Shown piece after piece: positions 54,610-62,134 of a DNA stretch of 64,000 nucleotides. Source of the stretch: a virus; IMG/VR virus record IMGVR_UViG_3300008110_000046, positions 1-64,000 of that record. One strand, given 5' to 3'. Below the pieces are notes generated by a model. The model did not search any database, was not told the origin of the DNA, and worked only from the letters and a program-made list of their open reading frames with translations. Within the stretch, counting starts at the first letter, position 1; every line of letters begins with the position of its first letter. Both the position numbers and the translations under genes were made by a program.

Positions 54610-55467
54610 GTGGAAAACAGCAAAAATCCCCTAACCGCATTTATGCGTAGGCCTAAAATCTTTCTAAGATTGCCTAGCAAAGGTCGTTATTGGTCTGAAG
54701 GTAGCATTGAAATCAATGAGCAAAACGAGTACGAAGTCTATGCTATGACCGTTAAAGATGAATTGTTGTTGAAAACTCCAGATGCTCTACTAAATGGTTA
54801 TGCCACAGTATCAGTGGTTCAGAGTTGCATACCTGCTATCAAAGACGCTTGGCAAATGCCCAGTGTTGATTTAGATGCTGTGTTAATAGCCATTAGAATA
54901 GCCAGTTTTGGTGAAAAGGTCAATTTGGACATTGCTATACCTGGTACTAATGAAGCAGAACCTTACGAGATCGATCTAAGACCAATGCTGGACAATGTTA
55001 TAGATAACGTAGTATGGGAACCAGTGGTTAAGGTCAATGATGATATCACTGTGCATATTAAACCAATTAGTTATAGAAATTTAACACAGTCTAATATAGC
55101 AAGTTTTGAAGCAGAACGTATACTACGCCAACTAATCAATCCAGAAATATCAGAAGATCTAAAAGTACAGTTAATGAATCAAGCTGCCGAAAGACTAGCT
55201 GATGCCAACGTCATACAGGTTGTTAATGGTATTGAACGTATTGACACTACCAATGGCAGTACTGATGATTTTGAATATATTAGAGAATTTCTAAACAACA
55301 GTGATCCAACTGTGTTTAAAGCTATCAGCAAAAGATACAGAGAACTCAATGAAAAGAACACCTATTCAGAAATCACAGTACAGACTCCACCTAAGTATAT
55401 AGAACAAGGTGTACCACCAACCATTACTACTAAATTTGAACTAGACTACGCAAGTTTTTTCGAATGA
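54610..55467 (+). CDS. 26: gp26-like baseplate hub/tail assembly protein
   Basis: Protein of 285 aa. The N-terminus NPLTAFMRRPKIFLRLPSKG with the LPSKG motif and the repeated acidic/hydrophobic blocks (MTVKDELLLKTPDALLNGYA) are those of the T4 gp26-type family in marine T4-like phages. In T4 gp26 and gp51 help assemble the hub around gp29. The start is GTG at 54610 because GGAG at 54597-54600 is the Shine-Dalgarno; the in-frame TTG at 54595 is inside that signal. The last codons contain TTTTTTC, a classic -1 slip site, just before the stop. Confidence 0.82.
   Translation: MENSKNPLTAFMRRPKIFLRLPSKGRYWSEGSIEINEQNEYEVYAMTVKDELLLKTPDALLNGYATVSVVQSCIPAIKDAWQMPSVDLDAVLIAIRIASFGEKVNLDIAIPGTNEAEPYEIDLRPMLDNVIDNVVWEPVVKVNDDITVHIKPISYRNLTQSNIASFEAERILRQLINPEISEDLKVQLMNQAAERLADANVIQVVNGIERIDTTNGSTDDFEYIREFLNNSDPTVFKAISKRYRELNEKNTYSEITVQTPPKYIEQGVPPTITTKFELDYASFFE
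55455..55461 (+). promoter_or_regulatory. Candidate -1 frameshift heptamer TTTTTTC
   Basis: T-TTT-TTC in the gp26 reading frame (zero-frame codons AGT TTT TTC GAA TGA). A -1 slip gives TTT TTT CGA ATG AGG and enters the gp51-like frame with no stop, making a fused protein. Confidence 0.5.
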
Positions 55468-55478
55468 GGCTTTTGTCC

Positions 55479-55691
55479 ATGACAATGCCCGAAATCCTTG
55501 AGTTTACAGATAAACTTGAGGCACAGGCAAAGGCCTTAACTAAAGAAGCATTTAGGGTAAGTTGGCACATGCGAGGTGCTATCAATCTAGATCAGACCTA
55601 CGCATTGAGCTCTGAGCAACTAGATGTCCTACAAGATATAATCAAAGAGAATTTTGAATTTACAAAAGAAACTAAAATGCCTTTTATCTAA
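55479..55691 (+). CDS. 51: gp51-like tail assembly protein
   Basis: Protein of 70 aa from ATG 55479 (or 75 aa from an ATG at 55464 overlapping the gp26 stop as ATGA). Helical, with SWHMRGAINLDQTYALS and the C-terminal KENFEFTKETKMPFI, which resembles the small gene after gp26 in marine T4-like phages. GAGG at 55466-55469 lies 9 nt before ATG 55479, supporting that start. Pairing with gp26 suggests a tape-measure or hub assembly chaperone. It may also be made as a gp26 fusion by frameshifting. Confidence 0.7.
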   Translation: MTMPEILEFTDKLEAQAKALTKEAFRVSWHMRGAINLDQTYALSSEQLDVLQDIIKENFEFTKETKMPFI

Positions 55692-56194
55692 GTCATAAGT
55701 TTCCTTAAAGTACAGTGGTATTATTCAATGAGCTAAAGCTCATTTGTTCGTTACTTCGTAACTCACATTTTATTTCATTTTATTAAGAAGAATAACTGCG
55801 AAGCAGTTGTTAATACTCATCTAGATAGAGCGTCCACACTTCGCCCGTTGCCGGGCAAAGAAAGAAAGTTCTCATCTGAGTATCACAATCCACTTAGTGT
55901 TATGGCATTACAGAGGCGGTCAGCCTGTACCTCGAGCCACGTCTTATTCTGACGGCATACTATACACAATACACTAACATTCTGTATAGCACTGGGAATC
56001 ACGTTGATGTTCCCATCCTTTGGCCTATTTTTAACTCCATTCAAACAGCAAAATCGTAGGTCTTAACGATCGTCGTCCTGTTAAGGATAGTCGCTGAGTA
56101 CTTTTTGTGGCAAAAAGATTTCCGTCCCCTACCATTCCGTAGGATTCTTCGGCGCACGAACTTAGCCTGCGCGAGCTGTAACCACTGATAAGCC
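55692..56194. ncRNA. Gene-free 0.5-kb region packed with hairpins; candidate structured RNA
   Basis: No coding region is seen. At least eleven inverted repeats fill the interval: AATGAGC/GCTCATT (55727-55744), GTTAC/GTAAC (55750-55762), AACTGC/GCAGTT (55794-55808), GCCCG/CGGGC with a 4-nt loop (55843-55856; GCAA, a GNRA loop, on the minus strand), AGGC/GCCT (55914-55926), CGTC/GACG (55940-55954), CTATAC/GTATAG (55960-55989), GGGA...TCCC (55994-56014), CTTAAC/GTTAAG (56062-56085), CTTTTTG/CAAAAAG (56101-56117), CCTAC/GTAGG (56128-56143) and GCGCA/TGCGC (56152-56172). It lies between convergent genes. A longer-range pair ATACTCA/TGAGTAT encloses the GCCCG hairpin. Strand is not certain. Confidence 0.5.
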
Positions 56195-56620
56195 TTAGGA
56201 TTTTAGTATGTGAGAGCCATGGACACGGACTTGTATATGTCCGTTATAGTAATCATCTGATTCTAATACTTGCCTTAAAAATTGCTCTTTTGCTTCTAGA
56301 TATGATGTTTGTGATTTACTGTTACAATAGTGCAGTATTTCTCTTTTGAAATTTTCTTTGCCTAATTTTTCTATGTCTGCTGTGAGATTTGGACTTGAGC
56401 CATAATATTCTTGCCAATCGCTGTCTATTTTACTGCGAATCTTCTTTTTCTTTTTAGTGCCGTTTTTTAATTTTACTACTCGATATGTTGTTTTGCTAAA
56501 TTTGGCCAGCTTCTTACCAATGTATTTTCTACCTGTTAGAATGTTGGTTATGATATAAACAAACCCCACACAATCTTCAGGTAGTTCTGTAACTACATTG
56601 CCTTGATACTCCCAAGTCAT
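56195..56620 (-). CDS. GIY-YIG endonuclease
   Basis: Protein of 141 aa with the GIY-YIG core near the N-terminus: GFVYIITNILTGRKYIGKK (residues ~19-37), a basic linker (KNGTKKKKKIRSK), and SDWQEYYGSSPNL then a Glu-containing helix SYLEAKEQFLRQVL. Such single-domain nucleases are homing or repair enzymes in T4-like phages. Its ATG overlaps the stop of the 51-aa gene (ATGA), so it is in the gp46-gp47-gp55 operon rather than inside an intron. It ends right at the structured gene-free region, which may be coincidence or a relic of a mobile intron. Confidence 0.88.
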   Translation of the reverse strand: MTWEYQGNVVTELPEDCVGFVYIITNILTGRKYIGKKLAKFSKTTYRVVKLKNGTKKKKKIRSKIDSDWQEYYGSSPNLTADIEKLGKENFKREILHYCNSKSQTSYLEAKEQFLRQVLESDDYYNGHIQVRVHGSHILKS

Positions 56621-56772
56621 TTATTTTTAACATTTCCAATTTCTTGCTTGATACGTCGACGCTCACGGTCCAAAAGATCTACTCGCTTGATTAGCTGTTG
56701 CATCATTTTTTCTAATTGAGCAATTTGTTTTTGTAGTTCTTTAACTTGTGATGCGTCGACTGTGTGGGACAT
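56617..56772 (-). CDS. 51-aa coiled-coil protein
   Basis: A short gene with ATG at 56772 that overlaps the stop of the H1-like gene (TAATG) and a TGA overlapping the GIY-YIG start (ATGA). It reads MSHTVDASQVKELQKQI, continues QLEKMMQQLIKRVDLLD and ends in a basic RERRRIKQEIGNVKNK. Heptad-like leucines suggest a coiled coil. The double overlap and lack of any gap argue strongly that it is a real gene. No function is known. Confidence 0.75.
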   Translation of the reverse strand: MSHTVDASQVKELQKQIAQLEKMMQQLIKRVDLLDRERRRIKQEIGNVKNK

Positions 56773-56969
56773 TACGCTGCCTTTTTTGCTTCTACTCTGG
56801 CATTCTTTTCTGCGGTGATCTCGTTTCTGCGAGCTTTGACTGCTTTCGCTAGTTCTGCTAGAGCTTTCCGTGCTCTAGTACCAGCGGCGTTATTGCCCTT
56901 AACAAACTTTTCGTCTTCTGCTTTCCACTGTGTCAATGTGTCTTCAATTAATTTAATAGTATCACTCAT
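56772..56969 (-). CDS. Histone H1-like (Hc1-type) small basic protein
   Basis: Protein of 65 aa with FVKGNNAAGTRARKALAELA and VKARRNEITAEKNARVEAKK, the GNxxAxxRxRK and RRxEI pattern of Hc1-like proteins. Such proteins bind DNA nonspecifically; phages may use them to condense or shield DNA. AAGGAAA precedes the ATG. It shares the R-K-x-L and RR-x-EI layout with the neighbouring 90-aa protein. Confidence 0.75.
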   Translation of the reverse strand: MSDTIKLIEDTLTQWKAEDEKFVKGNNAAGTRARKALAELAKAVKARRNEITAEKNARVEAKKAA

Positions 56970-57005
56970 AAAAATTTCCTTTAGAATTTGTTAATTGCTC
57001 AGTAC

Positions 57006-57278
57006 TTAATCTTCTGTAGGTCGAACAGGGCGTTCTTTTGGCTTTGCTTTCCTTGGAACGCTTCCTTTTTCCCTATATATTTTTTTGTACTCTTTTCTCT
57101 TTTCATTTTGTATTTCTTGGATGCCCTTCATCATGTCCCTACAAACAGCAACAAATTCTTTCAATGTTTTTCTATAGACAATACCTGACTTTACTGTATT
57201 ATTAGAAAGCCAGTCTTCTCGACAGTTGTAATATTTTACAATCAAATCTAAAAATTTGTCGTGTTCCTTTTGTAGCAT
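57006..57278 (-). CDS. Small basic protein (90 aa), related layout to H1-like gene
   Basis: Function not recognised. HDKFLDLIVKYYNCREDWL is an N-terminal helix; GIVYRKTLKEFVAVCRDMM then QEIQNEKRKEYKKIYREKG form a basic part; the C-terminus is KAKPKERPVRPTED. The pattern G-x-x-x-RKxL followed by a basic helix is similar to the H1-like protein, so the pair may be diverged duplicates. Its ATG follows the gp46 stop directly. Confidence 0.75.
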   Translation of the reverse strand: MLQKEHDKFLDLIVKYYNCREDWLSNNTVKSGIVYRKTLKEFVAVCRDMMKGIQEIQNEKRKEYKKIYREKGSVPRKAKPKERPVRPTED

Positions 57279-59072
57279 TTATGCAGGTTGCTCCACAACA
57301 TCAGCATCGTTTGAGTAACTGGTAAAACCATTCTCTTTGATTACTCTAAGGATACTGTTTACACGCCCAGCTAATTCGTCCTTGTGACTAATTAGATAGA
57401 TGTTTTTATCACGTTCTCTAGCCATTTTCTTCAGTATTCCAAGCCCTGCTTCTACGCCAGCGGCATCCATACCTGCGTCAATCAATTCGTCAATAAACAA
57501 CAAATTAATGGGTTGATATAAGCTCTCCCAAACGTCTCTAAACGCCCAAGATAGACTTAAAATTAGTCTATTTCGTTCACCTCTACTGAGATTATCGAAG
57601 TCTAAGTCCTGTCCAAGTTGTGTAATTTCGACGTTTAAATCGTTCAAAAATTTCACTTGATGCGGCAATCCGCTCTTGGCTAGGTAGTAACTTAGGCGTT
57701 TATTTAAGTATGCTAAATTTTGATCAATGATTTTCTTGCGTATAAAGCTATCTTTATTGGTCAATAGCTTGTGTAGGAAATCCATATGATCCTTGACACC
57801 AGTTAAATCGTTAACCGTGTCCCATGATATTTCTTGTATGGCTGTTTTCTTAAGTTCTTCTACTTGCTCTGTATATGGGTTTATTTCTGTTTGTCTTGCT
57901 GATAGTGCAGTTTCTAATGATTCTACATTGTTTCTATGATTATATGCTTCTTCAGCAGTGTCATAATATGTAGACGGACGACCGTTAATTTCGCCAATCT
58001 CTTTTAGCTCTGCTAGAACTGACATTAGATCAGAGTTAACTTTTTCCAAATATGTTATAGAATCAGTTAGATTCTTTTCTGCAACCTTACGCATTTCTTC
58101 GTGCTTGTGATCGTGTAATTCTTGTTCACAAGCAGGACATTTATTTTCATCTAAATGTTCAAGCTCTGCGGTATATTTGTTTACTGCTTTGTCAGCTTGG
58201 TAAACAGCGGTCTCTAAGGTCGCTTTTTGCTTGTTTAAGGATTTAATCTTAGCAGATTTTTCATCATATTCTTTTAGCTGAGTATGTTTTGTAATTTCTG
58301 CCTCGATATCAACAGAGCGCAACTCTCGAATCGCTTTTTCGAATCCTGCGATGTCTTGCTCTCTCTTTGTTTCCCAGGCTTTGCTTTTAGTAATGAGGCT
58401 ATCGATTGATTGTTGGACTTTTTCATTGCTACTCCTTATGCTTTCAATTTTAAAAGTTTCTGCTTGAATTTGATCTTTAATATCTTTAACTTGAAGTTTA
58501 AGTAATTCTGCTTTCTCACTTAATAATGTTATGCCAAGTAGTTGCTCAATGACTTCTCTTTGATCATTGGCTCTCATACTTAAAAATGGTTCAGTATAGG
58601 TGTTCAATGCAACTAGATGCTTGAACATGGTTTGACTCATGCCCAATAGTGTTTCAATAGATTTTTGTGTTTCTCTACTGTCGCCCTGTGCATCATCGTC
58701 AGCATTGTCTCCTGTTTTTTGTTCTACATGATCTATGTAAAACTTTAAAAAATTTGGTTTACGACCACGTTCTATCTTGTAACTGCGTCCATTGTTGTCA
58801 AATTCTACAGTGACAACCATGTTCTTACCATTAGTCTTGTTGATCAAATTTTCTTTTTTGATCTTGGTTAACGCTTCGCCATACAATGCGTAGCACAAGG
58901 CATTAACAATGGTAGTTTTTCCTGTGCCGTTTCGACTGCCACTGTCGTCGCCACCTAAGTCTAGGTTTTCACCCAGTACAAGAGTCAAATGATTTTTATC
59001 AAAATCCACTGCTTGAGTTTGGTTGCCCACACTCATGAAGTTTTTTACTGTTATATTTTTTATTTTAAACAT
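57279..59072 (-). CDS. 46: gp46 recombination nuclease ATPase (Rad50/SbcC-like)
   Basis: Protein of 597 aa (T4 gp46: 560 aa). With gp47 it resects DNA ends for recombination-dependent replication. Walker A GSRNGTGKTT is at about residues 44-53; the centre is coiled coil with a zinc-hook CPACEQEL; the C-terminal signature NLSRGERNRLILSLSWAF and LLFIDELIDAGMD complete the ATPase. Its start overlaps the gp47 end by 8 nt, implying coupled synthesis of the complex. Confidence 0.95.
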   Translation of the reverse strand: MFKIKNITVKNFMSVGNQTQAVDFDKNHLTLVLGENLDLGGDDSGSRNGTGKTTIVNALCYALYGEALTKIKKENLINKTNGKNMVVTVEFDNNGRSYKIERGRKPNFLKFYIDHVEQKTGDNADDDAQGDSRETQKSIETLLGMSQTMFKHLVALNTYTEPFLSMRANDQREVIEQLLGITLLSEKAELLKLQVKDIKDQIQAETFKIESIRSSNEKVQQSIDSLITKSKAWETKREQDIAGFEKAIRELRSVDIEAEITKHTQLKEYDEKSAKIKSLNKQKATLETAVYQADKAVNKYTAELEHLDENKCPACEQELHDHKHEEMRKVAEKNLTDSITYLEKVNSDLMSVLAELKEIGEINGRPSTYYDTAEEAYNHRNNVESLETALSARQTEINPYTEQVEELKKTAIQEISWDTVNDLTGVKDHMDFLHKLLTNKDSFIRKKIIDQNLAYLNKRLSYYLAKSGLPHQVKFLNDLNVEITQLGQDLDFDNLSRGERNRLILSLSWAFRDVWESLYQPINLLFIDELIDAGMDAAGVEAGLGILKKMARERDKNIYLISHKDELAGRVNSILRVIKENGFTSYSNDADVVEQPA

Positions 59073-60087
59073 GAAGTCCGTTGTAGATTGCCAAAAGTGT
59101 ATTTGTATTGTATGTTCCAGTCTCTAAGGCCAAAATTTGTTCTGCTACAATTTGATCAACGCTTTCAAATTTTGCATCTGTAGCTTCTTCAATGAGTCCT
59201 TCTAAGTTGTCTTTTTCAGTGATTAGACTAAGTTCCCTAATATCATACTCGTTCATGAAAGTTTCTTTAATAAAGTTCGCTTCTTCAAACGTGATATCAA
59301 TATCAAGTGTTACTCGCAAATACATTTTGCTCTTCATTATACTGTCTTTTTCATCTAAAAGTCTACTGAGTTTGACAGTTCGATATTTAGGACAATCAGG
59401 CCAATCTATATATTGTGGAGTTTTATCCCATTCTAAAATCATCATACCACGTGCATCGTCCCAACTATCTGCATAGTTGTGTGGGAAGGCATTGCCAATA
59501 TAATGTATCTTGTCTTGATTTTGACGTTTATGAAAGTGCCCACTAAAAACATAATCTTGATGTTTAAAATGCGTAGCCTGTAACTCTCCGTGATCTGGCA
59601 TCTGCACCATTGCATTCATGTAGAATAATGGAAGTTCAAAGTGACCAAAGATATAACGACTCTTGATCTTTTCCATTCGTTTCCACTCATCGCCAACAAG
59701 CCAAGGAAGTATGGTAACATTTCCTTCTGTAAATTCATGATTTACCATATTGATATTAGGAAATAGTCTGCCGTACTCTAAACTGTGGAGATCACGTTTG
59801 TCTTTATAATACTGATCGTGGTTGCCTGTAATAACATGCACGACATCAAATGCAGAATTTAATTTTTCTAAAGCTCTAACAGTATAATTCATAGTACTAA
59901 CATCCGTAGTACTACGATTATGATGCCAATCGCCTAAGAAAATACAAGTTTCTGCACCTTCTTTTTTGGCAGTGTCAATAAACCAGTCAACAAATGCCAT
60001 GCAATCTTCATTATGTGTTTTACTATTACTTTTTAATCCAAAGTGTATGTCTGTAAAACAGGCAGCTTTTTTAAATAAGTTGCTCAT
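59065..60087 (-). CDS. 47: gp47 recombination nuclease (Mre11/SbcD-like)
   Basis: Protein of 340 aa (T4 gp47: 339 aa). Phosphoesterase motifs are all visible: FTDIHFGLKS (DxH), FLGDWHHNRS (GDxH), TGNHDQYYKD (GNHD), FGHFELP and FSGHFHKRQ (GHxH), so it is an active metal-dependent nuclease by pattern. The ATG overlaps the gp55 stop (TAATG), with GAGGAGG as Shine-Dalgarno. It partners gp46. Confidence 0.96.
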   Translation of the reverse strand: MSNLFKKAACFTDIHFGLKSNSKTHNEDCMAFVDWFIDTAKKEGAETCIFLGDWHHNRSTTDVSTMNYTVRALEKLNSAFDVVHVITGNHDQYYKDKRDLHSLEYGRLFPNINMVNHEFTEGNVTILPWLVGDEWKRMEKIKSRYIFGHFELPLFYMNAMVQMPDHGELQATHFKHQDYVFSGHFHKRQNQDKIHYIGNAFPHNYADSWDDARGMMILEWDKTPQYIDWPDCPKYRTVKLSRLLDEKDSIMKSKMYLRVTLDIDITFEEANFIKETFMNEYDIRELSLITEKDNLEGLIEEATDAKFESVDQIVAEQILALETGTYNTNTLLAIYNGLHV

Positions 60088-60983
60088 TAAACCTCCTCAT
60101 CAGAGTCTTCGTCACTTTTTGCTTGTCTCATACCTTTATATAAGGCAGCTTGTCTTGCAGTTTCTTCTGCATATTCTTGTTGATTTTGTCTAGTGAAGCT
60201 TGGAGTCAATCCATTTTGTTCTAACATGTCATCTCGAATATTTTGATTTCTTTTTTCAATATTAAGAACACGGGTAAAACTGTTAGTGACTGCGGCAGTA
60301 TAGTAAGCAAATGGATTTTCTGATTTAGATTCGTCAAACTGTAACCCAATTTGACTAAGTTGAAGAATCGCTTGCCCCTTCATTTCGTCAACGTAGGTAT
60401 ATCCACGCCAATTACTTCTTTGGGCATATCTCTCTGCCAACATTAAAAACATACGTCCTAGTTCTTCTGTAATTCGACCGTGTTCCTTACTAAAAAGTCC
60501 ATTCTTTAAATCGCCCTTCCAATGGCTTTTACCCACACATATCAAGTTGTCTTTATTATCAAATGCCCAGTGCTGATAAGGGGGAAAGTTACAACGCTCG
60601 TGTGCATCAGCAGTTGACTTAACAGTTTTCTTACGACCTGGCGCAAGTGGGATATGCTCGTGTGTCATTATCCTAAATACTACGTCTTCTTTTGGGACTT
60701 TCTTATAATCTATTACGCAGTCTATTAATTTTACATCCTTAATTCCTGCTGCCTTTTTAGATGCGTATAGTTGTTGCCCTAATCTTTTTGCTCGATTCTT
60801 TTTTGCTTGGGCAACAGTCCTAATATTGATTTTATCTAAACTACCTAGGATAAGATCATAGTCTTCATACTTCTTGTCCACAAATGAACCGTAGGTATTC
60901 TTGCTTCTATGGATCTGTAGTAATAGATCCTTGTTATTCAAATATTTGTTGCGTTTCGTAGTTGTTGCAGTCGTTGTTGTCAT
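60087..60983 (-). CDS. 55: Late transcription sigma factor gp55
   Basis: Protein of 298 aa (T4 gp55: 185 aa). It directs RNA polymerase to late promoters (TATAAATA-type). The family core lies in the C-terminal two thirds: HGRITEELGRMFLMLAERYA, RGYTYVDEMKGQAILQLSQ, FDESKSENPFAYYTAAVTNS and FTRVLNIEKRNQNIRDDML. The extra ~100 N-terminal residues are basic and T-rich at the start (MTTTTATTTKRNK), not seen in T4. AGGAG lies 12 nt before the ATG, behind a perfect sigma70 promoter. Its target boxes are seen across this window. Confidence 0.92.
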   Translation of the reverse strand: MTTTTATTTKRNKYLNNKDLLLQIHRSKNTYGSFVDKKYEDYDLILGSLDKINIRTVAQAKKNRAKRLGQQLYASKKAAGIKDVKLIDCVIDYKKVPKEDVVFRIMTHEHIPLAPGRKKTVKSTADAHERCNFPPYQHWAFDNKDNLICVGKSHWKGDLKNGLFSKEHGRITEELGRMFLMLAERYAQRSNWRGYTYVDEMKGQAILQLSQIGLQFDESKSENPFAYYTAAVTNSFTRVLNIEKRNQNIRDDMLEQNGLTPSFTRQNQQEYAEETARQAALYKGMRQAKSDEDSDEEV

Positions 60984-61009
60984 TATTATTATAGACTCCT
61001 ATTCCTTAT

Positions 61010-61038
61010 ATTATAAACTACGCACTTAATTTTGTCAA
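61010..61038 (-). promoter_or_regulatory. Consensus sigma70 promoter TTGACA-17-TATAAT for gp55 operon
   Basis: Minus-strand TTGACA (61033-61038), a 17-bp spacer and TATAAT (61010-61015), all exact. It lies ~27 nt before the gp55 ATG, so the late sigma factor and gp47/gp46 are transcribed by host polymerase before late genes. The -35 overlaps the plus-strand late box of gp48. Confidence 0.92.
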
Positions 61039-61045
61039 ATAAATA
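61038..61045 (+). promoter_or_regulatory. Late promoter box AATAAATA for gp48 operon
   Basis: Plus-strand AATAAATA lies ~19 nt before the gp48 ATG, followed by GGGAG as the ribosome-binding site. It touches the -35 element of the divergent sigma70 promoter at base 61038. Confidence 0.55.
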
Positions 61046-61064
61046 TGTTGGGAGATTAAACAAA

Positions 61065-61823
61065 ATGGGTGATATAGTCGATAGTTTAACAAACGGTCTT
61101 GCACAGTTTCAAGATACCTTTCCGCCACAGGTATACGGTACAAATTTGATACAGCAGGCTGCAAACGGTAGAATTACTGGTACAACCTTTAAGATTGGTT
61201 TTGCAAGGTTGGGCACAGAGTCCAGCATTAAAAATAGAGTATATCTAAGCATACCTAGAAAATACTGGGCCGCCGGAACAAAATTACAAATGCTGGGTAA
61301 TGATAAATTGGGTTGGGGAGGCATTTATTTCCCAGTGACTCCTTCAATCAAGCAAGACATTAAAGCTAATTGGGTAGCATCCACCCTTCAGCATAATAAT
61401 TATCAAGTTTACTCGTTCTCTAATGGAGATGTTGGAACCATACAAGTGTCAGGGCAATTTCCAGTACAGTCACAACAAGAAGCATATTATTATGTTGCAA
61501 CACTGAATGCACTTAGAGCAATTACCAAAATGCAGACAGGTAATGATAGTGTACCAGGTGCCCCACCTCCTATATGTAGGTTTAATGCTTATGGTACAGA
61601 CATTTACGAAAATGTTCCAGTAGTAGTAGGTAGTTATAGTGTAGACCTTCCATCTGATGTTGATTATACAACTGGGTTCAGTTTTGATGGAATTGAAAAT
61701 AAAGTACCAACAATGAGTACAATATCAATGACATTAATACCTGTATACAGCAGAGCAGAAATGTCTAGATTTGGAGTTGACGCATTCCTTAATAGTCAAT
61801 TACCAAGAAGAGGCTATCTATGA
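61065..61823 (+). CDS. 48: Baseplate tail tube cap gp48-like
   Basis: Protein of 252 aa from ATG (T4 gp48: 364 aa). Blocks such as GWGGIYFPVTPSIKQDIKA, QVSGQFPVQSQQEAYYYVAT and VPVVVGSYSVDLPSDVDYT, followed by a late strand MSTISMTLIPVYSRAEMS, are those of gp48-type baseplate proteins that start the tail tube. An in-frame TTG 11 codons upstream was rejected because GGGAG (61050-61054) fits the ATG. The stop overlaps the gp53 start (ATGA). Confidence 0.75.
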   Translation: MGDIVDSLTNGLAQFQDTFPPQVYGTNLIQQAANGRITGTTFKIGFARLGTESSIKNRVYLSIPRKYWAAGTKLQMLGNDKLGWGGIYFPVTPSIKQDIKANWVASTLQHNNYQVYSFSNGDVGTIQVSGQFPVQSQQEAYYYVATLNALRAITKMQTGNDSVPGAPPPICRFNAYGTDIYENVPVVVGSYSVDLPSDVDYTTGFSFDGIENKVPTMSTISMTLIPVYSRAEMSRFGVDAFLNSQLPRRGYL

Positions 61824-62134
61824 TAAATGCACAATATTCAAATTATTCTCCTTATCGAGATACTGAATTTAATGGATATTATTTAGATATTTGGACGCCT
61901 AGAGCGGTGCCTGCACTTGACGATGATGTCATGGTAGAGTTACCAAGCCAATATCAACACAGACCAGACTTGTTGGCAAATGATGCATACGGTGATCCTA
62001 GACTTTGGTGGGTGTTTGCAGTTAGAAATCCTAACGTTATTAAAGACCCAATATATGATTTAGTATCAGGATTAAAAATTTATATCCCACAAAAACAAAA
62101 ATTATTAACGTTGTTAGGCGCAGGAAAAACATGA
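61820..62134 (+). CDS. 53: Baseplate wedge protein gp53
   Basis: Protein of 104 aa (T4 gp53: 196 aa). The core ELPSQYQHRPDLLANDAYGD, RLWWVFAVRNPNVIKDPIYD and KIYIPQKQKL is the gp53/LysM-like pattern. It joins the baseplate wedges. It overlaps the genes on both sides by ATGA, forming a baseplate operon. The 3' end of the T4 protein is absent, which is normal for marine relatives as far as I recall. Confidence 0.88.
   Translation: MINAQYSNYSPYRDTEFNGYYLDIWTPRAVPALDDDVMVELPSQYQHRPDLLANDAYGDPRLWWVFAVRNPNVIKDPIYDLVSGLKIYIPQKQKLLTLLGAGKT

Noticed and set aside
55692-56194. Group I intron
   Set aside because: A GACTAT element (minus, near 56090) resembles the conserved P7 strand and ATAGT occurs downstream, but no convincing P4/P6 pairing, second conserved core strand or interrupted exon was found. 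The neighbouring genes look intact.
55692-56194. tRNA or tmRNA gene
   Set aside because: No acceptor stem/TpsiC combination or tag reading frame could be found on either strand.
61032-61064. TTG start for the gp48-like gene
   Set aside because: The region contains the late box and the GGGAG signal that fit the ATG at 61065.
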